A stretch of 64,000 nucleotides of DNA. Origin: Rhodococcus spelaei. Lineage in GTDB: Bacteria > Actinomycetota > Actinomycetes > Mycobacteriales > Mycobacteriaceae. Position numbers and translations under genes: made by a program. Location of the stretch: assembly GCF_006704125.1 (NCBI RefSeq), contig NZ_VIGH01000004.1:248001-312000 (forward strand), written 5' to 3'. Under the pieces are notes generated by a model. It was not told where the DNA came from. It did not search any database and worked only from the letters and a program-made list of their open reading frames with translations. Positions within the stretch are counted from its first letter, which is position 1, and every line of letters begins with the position of its first letter. Shown in pieces: positions 49,680 to 59,452 of this stretch.

Positions 49680-51353
49680 TCACTGGCCGGCGGGCTCGCC
49701 GAGGACCCGGTACATCCGCCACGTCGGCTGGTCGGCGCCGGTGTTGGGGATCTCGAGGTCAAGGCTCGCCACCGTGCCGCCGTTGTCGAAGATCGTGGGA
49801 TAGCGGCGGTTGACGGCGTCCGATGCGCCGCGGCCCTCCGTCGGGATCGCCATGATGTACCGCACGCCGTGCCCGGCCGGATCGTTGAGCGCGCCGACGA
49901 AGTCCTTGTCCGACGGCACCACGAACTGCTTCGGGTTCTTCGACGCGGCGACGATGGAGAACCCGTACACGGTGTCCATCAGCACCGAGCCCTCCGGCAG
50001 GTTCATCGCGTCCAGATAGTCCGCGATCTGCCGTTCCGTCGCGAACGTGTCGACGATCGCGCGCTGCTTCGCCTGTTCGACGGGATCGTTCTCACCGGCA
50101 CCGAAGAGCACGCCGAGGGCGTACTGCTGCACGGACAGGTGCCGGTTGCCCATCGCGACGACGGTGACCGGGATGCTCACCGCCAGCGCGAGCACCGCTA
50201 CCAGCGCGACGACCGGCATGCGGGACTGCCGCTCGTCCCGCGGAGCGGAGTAGGCGCCCGGCCTGCGGGACTGCAGGGTGCCTCGAACGGGGCTGAACTG
50301 GAGTGCGTACACCGCGACGAGCGGGATCACGCAGATGTAGAAACGGAGGAAGGGGAAGGTCACCCCGGTGACGTACGAGTAGGCCTGGAACGCGAGCACC
50401 GACCCGAACAGCAGGGTCGGCACCAGCACCTCGACGTCGCGGCGTCGGATCGCGAGGGCCGCGACCGCCGGGACGAGCAGCGGCATCGCCGGCGCCAGCA
50501 CCAGGATCGACGCCGCCGAGAAGCCGAGCGCAGGCAACCCCGACTCGGTGGGTCCCCCGGACTGCGCGAGGATCTGCGCGTTGCCGTAGCCGGACTCGAA
50601 CTGCGCGAACAGTTGCCCGGTCAGCAGCCAGCTCGTCGCCGCCCACACCGAGACCGACAGCGCGCCCGGCGCGACGACGATCACCGCGTCGAGCAGCGCG
50701 GACCGACGCGAGTGACTGCGCGCGGAGGACGGATCGGCGTGGGTCGCGCGCCGCCGTGTCACGACCGCGACGAACACCGCTGCCGCCGCGATCGCGACTG
50801 CGGCGTCGTAGCGCGTCAAGTATCCGAGACCGAGGGCGACGCCGACGGAGATCAGGTCGTGCACGTCGTCGGTGCTGGTCCAGCGGATCAGCCGCCGCGT
50901 CGCCCAGCACATCAGGAAGATGAACGGCGCCTCACTCATCCCGGTCGCCCCGTAGAACAGGATCATCGGGTTCACGGCGAAGAGTGCGGTGACGGCGACC
51001 TGCTGCCAGCGCGGGGTTCCGCGGTCCGCCGCGATGCCCCAGATCTGCGCGACCGCGGCTGCCATGAACATCGCGGACATGATGACGCCGGCGAGGCCGT
51101 AGCGGGTCAGCTCCGGGATCCAGGGGCTCAGCGCGACCAGCGGCAACTCCACCAGGGACGTCAGTGGGGTGAAGATGAAGCCGATCTCCGCGAGGTGCGG
51201 GTCGCGGCTGAACAGCGCTCCCTGCGCCGACTGCACGCGGCTCAGGGCGTCGCCCATCAGGAAGTGGTATCGCAGCGCGAGAACGAACCCGAGCACCAGG
51301 TAGACGACCAGCGCGAGGGCGAAGACGACCTGGACCGGCCGGACCCACCTCAT
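49680..51353 (-). CDS. GT-C type membrane glycosyltransferase (ArnT/PMT-like)
   Basis: A 557-residue integral membrane protein with about 11-13 TM helices. Its first outside loop carries the Asp expected in GT-C enzymes (LRYHFLMGDALSRVQSAQGA). LGYLTRYDAAVAIAAAAVFV and a C-terminal outside domain (MNLPEGSVLMDTVYGFSIVA) follow. It would use a polyprenyl-phosphate sugar as donor. It is the last of four overlapping or tightly spaced genes; its ATG overlaps the stop of the GT2 gene as ATGA. The acceptor is probably the polymer made by the GT2 enzyme, or a protein partner. Confidence 0.85.
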   Translation of the reverse strand: MRWVRPVQVVFALALVVYLVLGFVLALRYHFLMGDALSRVQSAQGALFSRDPHLAEIGFIFTPLTSLVELPLVALSPWIPELTRYGLAGVIMSAMFMAAAVAQIWGIAADRGTPRWQQVAVTALFAVNPMILFYGATGMSEAPFIFLMCWATRRLIRWTSTDDVHDLISVGVALGLGYLTRYDAAVAIAAAAVFVAVVTRRRATHADPSSARSHSRRSALLDAVIVVAPGALSVSVWAATSWLLTGQLFAQFESGYGNAQILAQSGGPTESGLPALGFSAASILVLAPAMPLLVPAVAALAIRRRDVEVLVPTLLFGSVLAFQAYSYVTGVTFPFLRFYICVIPLVAVYALQFSPVRGTLQSRRPGAYSAPRDERQSRMPVVALVAVLALAVSIPVTVVAMGNRHLSVQQYALGVLFGAGENDPVEQAKQRAIVDTFATERQIADYLDAMNLPEGSVLMDTVYGFSIVAASKNPKQFVVPSDKDFVGALNDPAGHGVRYIMAIPTEGRGASDAVNRRYPTIFDNGGTVASLDLEIPNTGADQPTWRMYRVLGEPAGQ

Positions 51354-52834
51354 CGCGGTACCCCCGCCGGTTCCGGCTCGGGTCCGGGCTGCGGCGCCGG
51401 CTCGTCGAGTCCGTGGAAGGTCTTCTCCCAGTAGGAGGGATTGTGCAGCAGCTGCCAGCAGCCCTTGATCGCGGCGATGCTCATCAGAAGCCAGTACAGC
51501 GGCACGGTCAGGCAGGCGAGGAGCAGCCGCGGGTCGCGGCCCTCACGGCAGCCGACGAGGTTCAGGAAGATGGTGACCGCGTTGCCGAAGACCAGACAGA
51601 TCAGGGCGGGGTAGTAGACCAGCGGCGGGAAGATCTGTCCGATCGCGATCGGCTGGCCGAGCAGCCACGTCAACGTGATGAACCAGAAGACCATGTTCAG
51701 GCACGCGATGATCGGGGTGCCGGCGAGCAGCAGCGTGAACCGCAGGAACGCCAGTGGACCGATCTGCCGCCACAGCCGCACCGGACGCCGGGTGTGTACC
51801 AGCCAGGTCTGCAGGTAGCCCTTGTACCAGCGGGACCGCTGCCGCAGCCAGTTGATCGCGTCGCTGTTGGCCTCCTCGAGCGTCGTCGAGTCCAGCACTG
51901 CGGTCTTGTATCCTTCGGCCGCGATCCGGACGCCGAGGTCGGCGTCCTCGGTGACGTTGAACGGATCCCAGGCGCCGATCTCGTCGAGCACCGCCCGGCG
52001 CAGATGATTCGACGTGCCGCCCAACGGAATCGGAGCCTTGATCCGCATCAGGCCGGGCAGCAGGTAGCTGAACCAGACGCCGTACTCGACGGTGAACCAG
52101 CCGGTGAGCAGATTCTGAGTTCCGTTGCGGAAGGCCAGCTTCGCCTGCACGCACGCCACCTTCGGGTCGAGCCGTGCGAAGGTTGCCGCCACCCGGCGCA
52201 ACTGCAGCGGTTCCGGGATGTCCTCGGCGTCGTAGATCGTGACGATGTCACCCGTCGCGAAATGCAGCCCGTAGTTGCACGCTTTCGGCTTGGTCCGCGG
52301 ATCCGCCGCGGGCACCAGCACCACGGTCGCGACCTCGTCGACACCCGCCGCGGCGGCCGCCTCGATGGTGGTGGTGTCGTCCTCCTCGAGAAGCAGCAGG
52401 ATCTGCAGCTTCTCCTTCGGGTAGTCGAGGGCACTCATGGCGGCGATCAGTTGCGCGATCACCTCGGTCTCGTCGTAGGCGGGCATCAACACGGTGTACG
52501 TGGGCAGGTCCGCGTCCGGGATCGCCAGCGCCTCTTCGTCGCTGACGGTGTGGATCGCCTCCGCGGGGAGGCCACGGCGGAAGATGATCAGCCGATCGAT
52601 CAACGTCAGCACGTACGCGATGGTGCTCAGCGCCGTCGCGACGATCAGTGTGGGGATCGGGAAGAACGCCAGGCACACCACCGCGACCGCCGCGATGGCC
52701 AGCAGCAGGTTCCGCTGCCACGGCACGAACGCCCGCGACGCCGATGCCATCGGGTCGCGCTCGCGCAGCCCGTTGACGGCGTCGTGCAGCGCCCGCTCGC
52801 GGAATTCGGGTGTCGGTTGCGGTGATTCGGTCAC
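51350..52834 (-). CDS. Processive GT2 glycosyltransferase (BcsA-like)
   Basis: A 494-residue membrane GT2. Two N-terminal TM helices (about 43-85) precede the catalytic domain with PTYTVLMPAYDE, the D-x-D region YDAEDIPE (202-205), the general-base motif TED (295-297) and Q-x-x-R-W as QRSRW (332-336), then three to five TM helices. This is the layout of cellulose, hyaluronan and mannan synthases that make and export the chain. It lacks a PilZ domain, so no cyclic-di-GMP control is visible. GTG 52834 overlaps the upstream stop as GTGA and is the natural start. Confidence 0.93.
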   Translation of the reverse strand: MTESPQPTPEFRERALHDAVNGLRERDPMASASRAFVPWQRNLLLAIAAVAVVCLAFFPIPTLIVATALSTIAYVLTLIDRLIIFRRGLPAEAIHTVSDEEALAIPDADLPTYTVLMPAYDETEVIAQLIAAMSALDYPKEKLQILLLLEEDDTTTIEAAAAAGVDEVATVVLVPAADPRTKPKACNYGLHFATGDIVTIYDAEDIPEPLQLRRVAATFARLDPKVACVQAKLAFRNGTQNLLTGWFTVEYGVWFSYLLPGLMRIKAPIPLGGTSNHLRRAVLDEIGAWDPFNVTEDADLGVRIAAEGYKTAVLDSTTLEEANSDAINWLRQRSRWYKGYLQTWLVHTRRPVRLWRQIGPLAFLRFTLLLAGTPIIACLNMVFWFITLTWLLGQPIAIGQIFPPLVYYPALICLVFGNAVTIFLNLVGCREGRDPRLLLACLTVPLYWLLMSIAAIKGCWQLLHNPSYWEKTFHGLDEPAPQPGPEPEPAGVPR

Positions 52835-54315
52835 GACGCGGCCTCCCACTGTTTCTCGACCAGGGCGTGCCCGAGCGACGAGAGCAGATTCACGTCCTTG
52901 AACCGCGGATTCTGATCGACCTGGATCGCGTTGCCCCGCAACAGCACATTGAGCGACTGTCCGGCGATCGACCCCATCTCCGGCGACAGTTGCGGGAAGT
53001 TTGCACCCGGATCGTGGTTGTCCACCGACAGCAGGTTCACCAACTGGGTCATGTCGCCGCGCTGCCAGATGAACTGCAGCTTCGTCCAGGTGAGGAACAG
53101 CTCCTCGTCGACGACGGTGTAGAGCCGGCCGATCACGTCGTGCCCGAGGTCGACGTCGATGGTCTCGGATCGGCGGCTGCCGAGCGTCGAGTACAGCGTT
53201 TCGCCGGGATAGACGGCGAGGGTTGACGGTTCACGGGTGCGCAGATTGTCCACCACCACGCTGCGGACCCGGTTCTTGGTGTCCCAGGCCGGGTTCACCT
53301 CGTCCGCCTGGAGCATCTGCCGCGTCAGCGTCGCATCCGATCCGAAGAATTTCGGTGCCCAGTCGATTTTCTCGATCTCGGTCTGGGTCCAGCCGGACGG
53401 AACCCGCAGCCACGCCTCGCCATCCGGCGGTCCGGGATCGACATGCACGGCGGTCGGCGGTGGCAACGGGGTGAAGGCCTGCAGGACCGTCGCCACGACC
53501 AGGATCGCCGCGGCGACCCCGATCGACTTCACCGTCGGTCGGCGCGGGGAGCGGATGCCCGATCCCGGGTCGGTGCCCCGCTTCGCCACGACTGCCAGGT
53601 ACGACAGGCAGACCGCGGCCGCGACGATCACCGCGGGCAACAGCTGGATGTACGCGCCGCGTGCGTCGGGCCGCGCCGTGTGCATCGCGAGGAGCAGGCC
53701 GAGCCCGAGGACGAAGGTGAGCGCGGCCGCCGCCACACCGCGACGCCAGGTGCGAGCGACCGCGATACCCGTGCCGACGGCGACGAGGAATATCCCGACC
53801 GCCCCCGCCGCGAACCACGACCCGCCGAGCGCGACGACCATCGTCCGGTACGTCAGCGGCACGAACAGCAGGTACGCCAGCCAACCCGGCCAGTACCGGC
53901 ACGTCGCGCGGGTTCCGAACAGCAGCACGCACGCCCCGAACAGGAATGCGACTGCAGCCAGCAGGTCCAGCCGCAGGAGCGTGAACTCCTCCCGGTACCG
54001 CGGCACCAGCCAGTACGAGATGCCCAGTGACACGAGCATCGCGAGGATGCCGACGATGTAGTCGACCTCCCGGTCGTGAATCGGCAGCTCGCCGTGCCGA
54101 CGGCGGGTGATGCCGATGGCCATCGGCACACCCAGCAGCACCATCAGCATCAGATACCCGACCAGCCCGGTCGACTGTGCATCCGGCAGGGTCCGCAGCG
54201 TCGACGTCCAGAACCCGACCACCAGGCAGACGGCGATCAGCACCCACCGCGCGGTGAGGGCGGCGAGGGCGCCGTGCTCCCGGGGCGACGCGGGACGTTC
54301 CGCGACCGTGACCAT
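52831..54315 (-). CDS. Polytopic membrane protein, possibly EpsI-like at its C-terminus
   Basis: A 494-residue protein with about nine TM helices in the first 290 residues and a 200-residue outside domain starting LPPPTAVHVDPGPPDGEAWL, WTQTEIEKIDWAPKFFGSDA, then ELFLTWTKLQFIWQRGD. The topology and the GW...R-x-M-L-Q/F...V pattern recall exosortase-associated EpsI proteins, but I see no exosortase Cys/Arg/His set in the membrane part, so this is tentative. It lies between BcsB-like and BcsA-like genes and is translationally coupled to the latter, so it is probably part of the secretion machine. Confidence 0.75.
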   Translation of the reverse strand: MVTVAERPASPREHGALAALTARWVLIAVCLVVGFWTSTLRTLPDAQSTGLVGYLMLMVLLGVPMAIGITRRRHGELPIHDREVDYIVGILAMLVSLGISYWLVPRYREEFTLLRLDLLAAVAFLFGACVLLFGTRATCRYWPGWLAYLLFVPLTYRTMVVALGGSWFAAGAVGIFLVAVGTGIAVARTWRRGVAAAALTFVLGLGLLLAMHTARPDARGAYIQLLPAVIVAAAVCLSYLAVVAKRGTDPGSGIRSPRRPTVKSIGVAAAILVVATVLQAFTPLPPPTAVHVDPGPPDGEAWLRVPSGWTQTEIEKIDWAPKFFGSDATLTRQMLQADEVNPAWDTKNRVRSVVVDNLRTREPSTLAVYPGETLYSTLGSRRSETIDVDLGHDVIGRLYTVVDEELFLTWTKLQFIWQRGDMTQLVNLLSVDNHDPGANFPQLSPEMGSIAGQSLNVLLRGNAIQVDQNPRFKDVNLLSSLGHALVEKQWEAAS

Positions 54316-54324
54316 GACGCGCCG

Positions 54325-56292
54325 CTAGCGGGTGGCCCGCGGCTTGCGTCGGCTGACGACCCAGACGGCGAGCCCGCCGAGCAGACCCAGCAGGAGCACT
54401 CCGCCGGCCGCCGCCAGCACGCCGCGGACGACGGACCGGTCCGCGCTCTCCGGGGTGGGCGCCGCCATCGACGACAGGTTCACCGGGACCCGGTCGCCGG
54501 TCTGGAACAGCACGTCACCGGTGAGGGTGAACCAGCGGTTCCGGTCGGCCTGCAGCCAGTCGAGGATCCGGTCCAGGTTCTCCGGGACTCCCGTCGACGT
54601 CGCGACCACCAGCATCCGGGACTTGTTCGCGTCCCACGTGGCCTGCAGCGACCCGAACTGCATCGACGGGACGGCGACGCTGCGGGGAGTCCCGTCGCCG
54701 TTCGGGTCGGCCAGTTCGACGGTGTTCTCGCCGGTCCGGCTGAGTGGCAGCGTGATCGAGTTCGGCAGGCCACCGTCCGGTGCGACCAGGATCGTCGGCG
54801 CGGTCGAGTTGACGGCGTCGTCGAAGGACACCAGTTGCGGGCGCATCGGGGTGACCGTCATCGCCTGCAGTCCGGTCGTCAGGGTCAGTGCCCGCCGCAG
54901 GTTCGCCAGCGTCGGGGTCTGCAGTCCGACGTCGACCGTCGGCAGCAGTGCCTGCGGGAGTGCGCCGAAGCCCGCAGGGCTCGGCGGGGTCGCGGTCTCG
55001 CTGCGGACCGGGCTGCTCGGGTCGATCGACAGCGTGACCGGCTGGGTGGATCCGCAGGTCATCACCCCGGCGACCTGCAGCGTCACCACCATCTCGGTGT
55101 ACCGCTTCAGCAGGTTGTTCGGGATGTCGATCCACTGGTCGATCCGGCCGGTGTCGTCGACGGGCCAGTGCGCCAGCGTGGCGTCGCCGACGGTGATGGT
55201 GATCTGGCCGTTCTGCGCGCTCGGCAGCGGGGTGTAGTTGCCGAGCAGGTGCACGGTCACGTTGTCGGACGGGCGTCCGAGCCGGGCCTGGTCCAGGCCG
55301 ACCGTCACCCGGGCCCGACCGGTGGAGGTGGAGGTCAACTGGGTGACACCGAGGTCGCTGAGGGTGGTCGCATCGGGAGCGAGGACCGGTGCGGGGTCGA
55401 GCGCGCCGGCGGTTGCCGTCGACGAGACGACGATCTTGTCGAGGGAATTGACCAGCAGTCGGGTCTGATCGAGGAGTTCGCTGCCACGGCCGGACAGGGT
55501 GAGTACCGGGACCCCGCCGGCCGACGGGGTCATCCGTGCGGCCGCGGCGTCGGACTCGGCGATCACCACCTGCCGCTCGAGAAGGCCCACCGGCTGGTCG
55601 GGCACGCTCTGCCCGGGCGCGAGGGGGCGCAGGTCGACGATGGTGCGCTGGTTGGCGTAGTGCGCGGTGACCGCCGTGCCGAACTCCAACGCGGCGGCGG
55701 ACTCGTCGACGGTGGGGTTCTCCGGCACGTACAGGTCGAGTCGCTGCAGCACCGGCGGCAGGAAGTCGGCGATGACGCCGGGCTGAATCTCGTTGCCGCT
55801 GTAGTCGATCGACGCGTCGATGATCGACAGCGAGTTCTCGGTCCAGTCCTCGGCGCACCACTGGTCGTCGAGCGGGGCCAGGTGCGAGCGGAGCTGTACC
55901 TGCGCGGCGTTGTCGACGACCGGCAGCCCGGCCAGCGGGATCGTCACCGGCGCAGTCGGTGCCCCCGCGGGCACGTCGATCCGGCTCAGGGTGCGGCCGT
56001 CCGCGATCGCGTCGATCCATCCGCGCCCGGACCCGGCCGGGATCTGGATGGTGCCGCGCACCGCGGCCGGCGCCATGCCCGCCGGCACGGGGATGTGCAG
56101 GCTCACTGTCGCGTCCTGGCCGGGAAAGTTCAGGGTCTGACCCAAACCGACGGCGGGCAGGCCCAGGCTGGCGTCCCGGTGCACCGGGCGGGGCGCTGCC
56201 GCCGCCGGGGAGACGCCCGCCGCACCCAGGATCGCTGCGGTGGCCACACAGGTCGCGGTCCAGAACCCGCGACGGAGTACACGTTCCGACAT
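54325..56292 (-). CDS. BcsB-like periplasmic/cell-wall polysaccharide subunit
   Basis: A 655-residue protein with a signal peptide (about 1-33), two rounds of carbohydrate-binding-like and flavodoxin-like domains (TVSLHIPVPAGM, SAAALEFGTAVTAHYANQRT; RARVTVGLDQARLG, TVHLLGNYTPLPS), and one C-terminal TM (about 625-648, RGVLAAAGGVLLLGLLGGLA) with a basic tail. This is the BcsB architecture: an outside subunit anchored beside the synthase. GAGGAGG precedes the ATG. It is the first gene of the four-gene leftward operon, and its start is 68 bp from the convergent-side aminotransferase stop. Confidence 0.8.
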   Translation of the reverse strand: MSERVLRRGFWTATCVATAAILGAAGVSPAAAAPRPVHRDASLGLPAVGLGQTLNFPGQDATVSLHIPVPAGMAPAAVRGTIQIPAGSGRGWIDAIADGRTLSRIDVPAGAPTAPVTIPLAGLPVVDNAAQVQLRSHLAPLDDQWCAEDWTENSLSIIDASIDYSGNEIQPGVIADFLPPVLQRLDLYVPENPTVDESAAALEFGTAVTAHYANQRTIVDLRPLAPGQSVPDQPVGLLERQVVIAESDAAAARMTPSAGGVPVLTLSGRGSELLDQTRLLVNSLDKIVVSSTATAGALDPAPVLAPDATTLSDLGVTQLTSTSTGRARVTVGLDQARLGRPSDNVTVHLLGNYTPLPSAQNGQITITVGDATLAHWPVDDTGRIDQWIDIPNNLLKRYTEMVVTLQVAGVMTCGSTQPVTLSIDPSSPVRSETATPPSPAGFGALPQALLPTVDVGLQTPTLANLRRALTLTTGLQAMTVTPMRPQLVSFDDAVNSTAPTILVAPDGGLPNSITLPLSRTGENTVELADPNGDGTPRSVAVPSMQFGSLQATWDANKSRMLVVATSTGVPENLDRILDWLQADRNRWFTLTGDVLFQTGDRVPVNLSSMAAPTPESADRSVVRGVLAAAGGVLLLGLLGGLAVWVVSRRKPRATR

Positions 56293-56360
56293 CCGTCCTC
56301 CTCGAGTCGACAGATCAGACCCTACGAGTCGGCTGGGGGATTTGCCCGGTGAACGCGCCG

Positions 56361-57617
56361 CTACTGGCTGTAACTGGCCAGGAAGTTGCCGAACCGCTCG
56401 ATCGCCACCGCGAGGTCGCGGGCCCACGGCAGCGTCACGATCCGCAGGTGGTCGTGGTCGGGCCAGTTGAACCCGGTGCCCTGGACCATCAGGATCTTCT
56501 CCTGCAACAGCAGGTCCTGGACCAACTTCTCGTCGTCGTGGATCTCGTAGACGTTCGGGTCCAGCCGGGGGAACGCGTACAGCGCGCCCTTCGGCTTCAC
56601 ACACGAGACGCCGGGGATCATGTTCAGGCGCTCCCACGCGACGTCGCGCTGCTCGAGCAGTCGGCCGCCGGGCAGGATCAGGTCCTCGATGCTCTGGTAG
56701 CCGCCCAGTGCGACCTGAATCGCGTGCTGCGCAGGCACATTCGGGCACAGGCGCATGGAGGCGAGCAGGTCGAGCCCCTCGATGAAGCTGGCCGCGTGAT
56801 CCTTCGGGCCGGTGATCGCGAGCCACCCGGAGCGGTAGCCGGCGACGCGGTACGCCTTGGACAGGCCGTTGAAGGTCAGGCACAACAGATCCGGGGCGAG
56901 GGTCGCCAGCGACGTGTGCTTGGCGTCGTCGTAGAGGATCTTGTCGTAGATCTCGTCCGCGAGCAGCAACAGTCGGTGCTTACGGGCCAGCGCGACGATC
57001 TGGCTCAGCACCTCCGTGGAGTACACCGCGCCAGTCGGGTTGTTCGGATTGATCACCACGATCGCCTTGGTGCGCGGGGTGATCTTCGACTCGATGTCGA
57101 CGATGTCCGGGTTCCAGCCGTCGGACTCGTCGCACAGGTAGTGCACCGGGGTGCCGCCGGCGAGGCTGGTGGTCGCCGTCCACAGCGGGTAGTCCGGCGC
57201 GGGGATCAGCACCTCGTCGCCGTTGTCGAGCAGCGCCTGCATCGTCATCGTGATCAGCTCGGACACCCCGTTTCCGAGGTAGACGTCGTCGACGTCGAGC
57301 TCCGGGAAGCCCGGTACCAGCTCGTATCGGGTGACGATGGCGCGGCGGGCGGACAGGATGCCCTTGGACTCCGAGTAGCCCTGCGCGTTCGGCAGCGCGG
57401 CGATCATGTCGCGCATGATGACGTCCGGCGCCTCGAACCCGAACGGCGCCGGGTTGCCGATGTTCAGCTTGAGGATGCGGTGGCCCTCCGCCTCGAGCCG
57501 TGCGGCGTGCGCGTGTACCGGTCCACGGATCTCGTACAGCACGTTCTGCAGCTTGGTGGACTGCTTCAGTTCGCGCGGGACGACGTGCTGGTGGTGGGAG
57601 GGCTCCGAGACGGTCAC
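56361..57617 (-). CDS. alaT: Alanine/aspartate aminotransferase (AlaT/AspC, Rv0337c type)
   Basis: A 418-residue class I/II PLP aminotransferase. NIGNPAPFGFEAPD, PDYPLWTATTSLAGG, INPNNPTGAVYS and the Schiff-base lysine K254 in FNGLSKAYRVAGYRSGW identify it. It is the AlaT-type enzyme that makes alanine from pyruvate and glutamate. GTG 57617 (VTVSEPSHHQ) is the only start close to the family N-terminus. In M. tuberculosis the neighbouring gene is the Fe-S reductase Rv0338c. Here three kilobases with a carotenoid oxygenase and AlkB are inserted between them. Confidence 0.93.
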   Translation of the reverse strand: MTVSEPSHHQHVVPRELKQSTKLQNVLYEIRGPVHAHAARLEAEGHRILKLNIGNPAPFGFEAPDVIMRDMIAALPNAQGYSESKGILSARRAIVTRYELVPGFPELDVDDVYLGNGVSELITMTMQALLDNGDEVLIPAPDYPLWTATTSLAGGTPVHYLCDESDGWNPDIVDIESKITPRTKAIVVINPNNPTGAVYSTEVLSQIVALARKHRLLLLADEIYDKILYDDAKHTSLATLAPDLLCLTFNGLSKAYRVAGYRSGWLAITGPKDHAASFIEGLDLLASMRLCPNVPAQHAIQVALGGYQSIEDLILPGGRLLEQRDVAWERLNMIPGVSCVKPKGALYAFPRLDPNVYEIHDDEKLVQDLLLQEKILMVQGTGFNWPDHDHLRIVTLPWARDLAVAIERFGNFLASYSQ

Positions 57618-57900
57618 CCGTCCATGGTGCCACTGCGAGTAAAGCCATTTTCGGTCGGGGAGCGTGGCGAGCAGCACAAACTGTCCGGTCAACGGCTGCT
57701 CAGGCAGTCATCGCCCCGATTGCACCGGTGAAATACGGAACCAGCCAGATCGACCACACGACGATGCTGAACCGGTGGAAGCCCGCCTTCTCGGACGGTC
57801 GGTCGCGGACCAGGACCCTCGTTCGCGGTTCCCGCTCGAACGACGTGCACGGGGAGGACGATTGGAATCGAGCCACCGATCGATCGGAGAGGCCGTAGCG

Positions 57901-59298
57901 ATGACCGTACCCACCTTTCCCCGCCCCGCGCCGGTCGATCTCGCGCACCACAGTCACCTCACCGGGATCTTCGCCCCGCAGCGCACCGAGGTGGACGTGC
58001 GCGACCTCCAGGTGATCGGCGCGCTGCCCGACGACCTGCAGGGCGCCTACCTGCGCAACGGTCCCAACCCGCGCTTCGACCCGATCGGCAACTACGTCTA
58101 TCCGCTCGACGGTGACGGCATGGTGCACCGCGTCGAACTGAGCGGGGGCACCGCGCGGTACACGAACAGGTTCGTCCGCACCCCGATGGTGGTCGCCGAG
58201 GAGAAGGCCGGCCACGTGATCTGGGCGGGCGCGACCGACCTGTACACCCCCGGCGAGCGGGAGGTCGGGCCGGAGTTGGCGGGCACACCGCGCGAGCTGC
58301 CCGACATCAACGTCGTCCGGCACGGCGGCCGGCTGCTCGCGATGGCCGAGACCGCACCGCCGTACCGGCTCGACCCGACCGACCTGTCCACGCTCGGCCG
58401 CGAGACCTGCGACGGCGCCATGGCGGTCGGCAGTACCGCGCACCCGAAGGTGGACCCGGTCACCGGCGAGATGGTGCTGTTCAACTACCTGCTCGAGGCG
58501 CCGTACCTGACCTGGTCGGTCGTCGCCCGCGACGGCTCACTGTCGCGACCGCCGACCGTGGTCGAGGGCCTCGACAAGGCGCTGATGATTCACGACATGG
58601 CGCTGACGGAGCGCTTCGTCGTGCTCGTGCTCTGTCCGCTGGTCTTCGACATTCCGGCGATGCTCACCGGCGGGGCGGTGCTCGACTGGCGGCCCGACGA
58701 GGGCACCCGCATCGCGTTGATTCCGCGTGACGGTGGTCCGGTGCGCTGGGCGAGTTGCGAGGCGTTCTGGGTGTGGCACTTCGCGAATGCCCGGGACCTG
58801 CCGGACGGCCGGGTCGGCGTCGACTACGCCCAGTGGTCGTACCCGGGCCTGCTCGCCACCGGCGACGAGCCCGCGCTGGGCGGACTGGTCCGTGCGGTGA
58901 TCGATCCCGTCCGCGGCACCGTGGACCGGGAGGTCGTGTGCGATCGCGACGTCGAGTTCCCCCGCGTCGACGACCGTCGGCTCACCGGCCTGGGCGGGAC
59001 GGTCGCGGCCATCGGCAAGCTGCGCGGGCGCGAGGGCATCATGGACTCGCTGTGGTTCGTCGACCCGGATGCGGGGACGGAGACGCATTGGGAGCCAGGC
59101 TCTCTCGCCGTCGCGGAGCCGGTGTTCATCCCCGGCGCCGGGCGGGACTACTGGGGAATGCTCGGCACGGACCGCTGTGATCTGTCGTCGTGGTTCCTGC
59201 TGCTGCCCGCCGACGATCCGGGGTTGGGTCCGGTCGCGAGGGTGCGGCTGCCGATCCGGGTTCCCGCCGGCTTGCACGGGGCCTGGCTCCCTGCCTGA
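57901..59298 (+). CDS. Carotenoid cleavage oxygenase family protein
   Basis: A 465-residue beta-propeller non-heme iron oxygenase. PDDLQGAYLRNGPNPRF is the family opening. Iron-ligand histidines appear in STAHPKVDPVTG, MIHDMALTERFVVL, FWVWHFANA and the C-terminal GLHGAWLP. GDGMVHRVELSGG is also conserved. It could cleave carotenoids, or lignin-derived stilbenes as some rhodococcal members do. GGAGAGG lies ten bases before ATG 57901. It is divergent from the aminotransferase and next to AlkB, so an apolar-substrate role fits. Confidence 0.93.
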   Translation: MTVPTFPRPAPVDLAHHSHLTGIFAPQRTEVDVRDLQVIGALPDDLQGAYLRNGPNPRFDPIGNYVYPLDGDGMVHRVELSGGTARYTNRFVRTPMVVAEEKAGHVIWAGATDLYTPGEREVGPELAGTPRELPDINVVRHGGRLLAMAETAPPYRLDPTDLSTLGRETCDGAMAVGSTAHPKVDPVTGEMVLFNYLLEAPYLTWSVVARDGSLSRPPTVVEGLDKALMIHDMALTERFVVLVLCPLVFDIPAMLTGGAVLDWRPDEGTRIALIPRDGGPVRWASCEAFWVWHFANARDLPDGRVGVDYAQWSYPGLLATGDEPALGGLVRAVIDPVRGTVDREVVCDRDVEFPRVDDRRLTGLGGTVAAIGKLRGREGIMDSLWFVDPDAGTETHWEPGSLAVAEPVFIPGAGRDYWGMLGTDRCDLSSWFLLLPADDPGLGPVARVRLPIRVPAGLHGAWLPA

Positions 59299-59452
59299 TC
59301 GTGTTCTCGGTCACTCTCGGTCGGGTATTCCCTTCGCTAGCTTTGATAAGGACGGTCACTCGTCGGATACTGCTGAGTCGCGGGGGCGCTCGACGTCAGT
59401 TTCATGCTGGCTAATTCGTGTCAGGGTCTGGGGTTAGGGAGTTCTCGAGGTA

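Noticed and set aside
54076-56352. A 758-codon plus-strand frame opposite the BcsB-like gene
   Set aside because: Arginine/glycine-rich antisense shadow; the minus strand has a signal peptide, domains, TM and a strong RBS.
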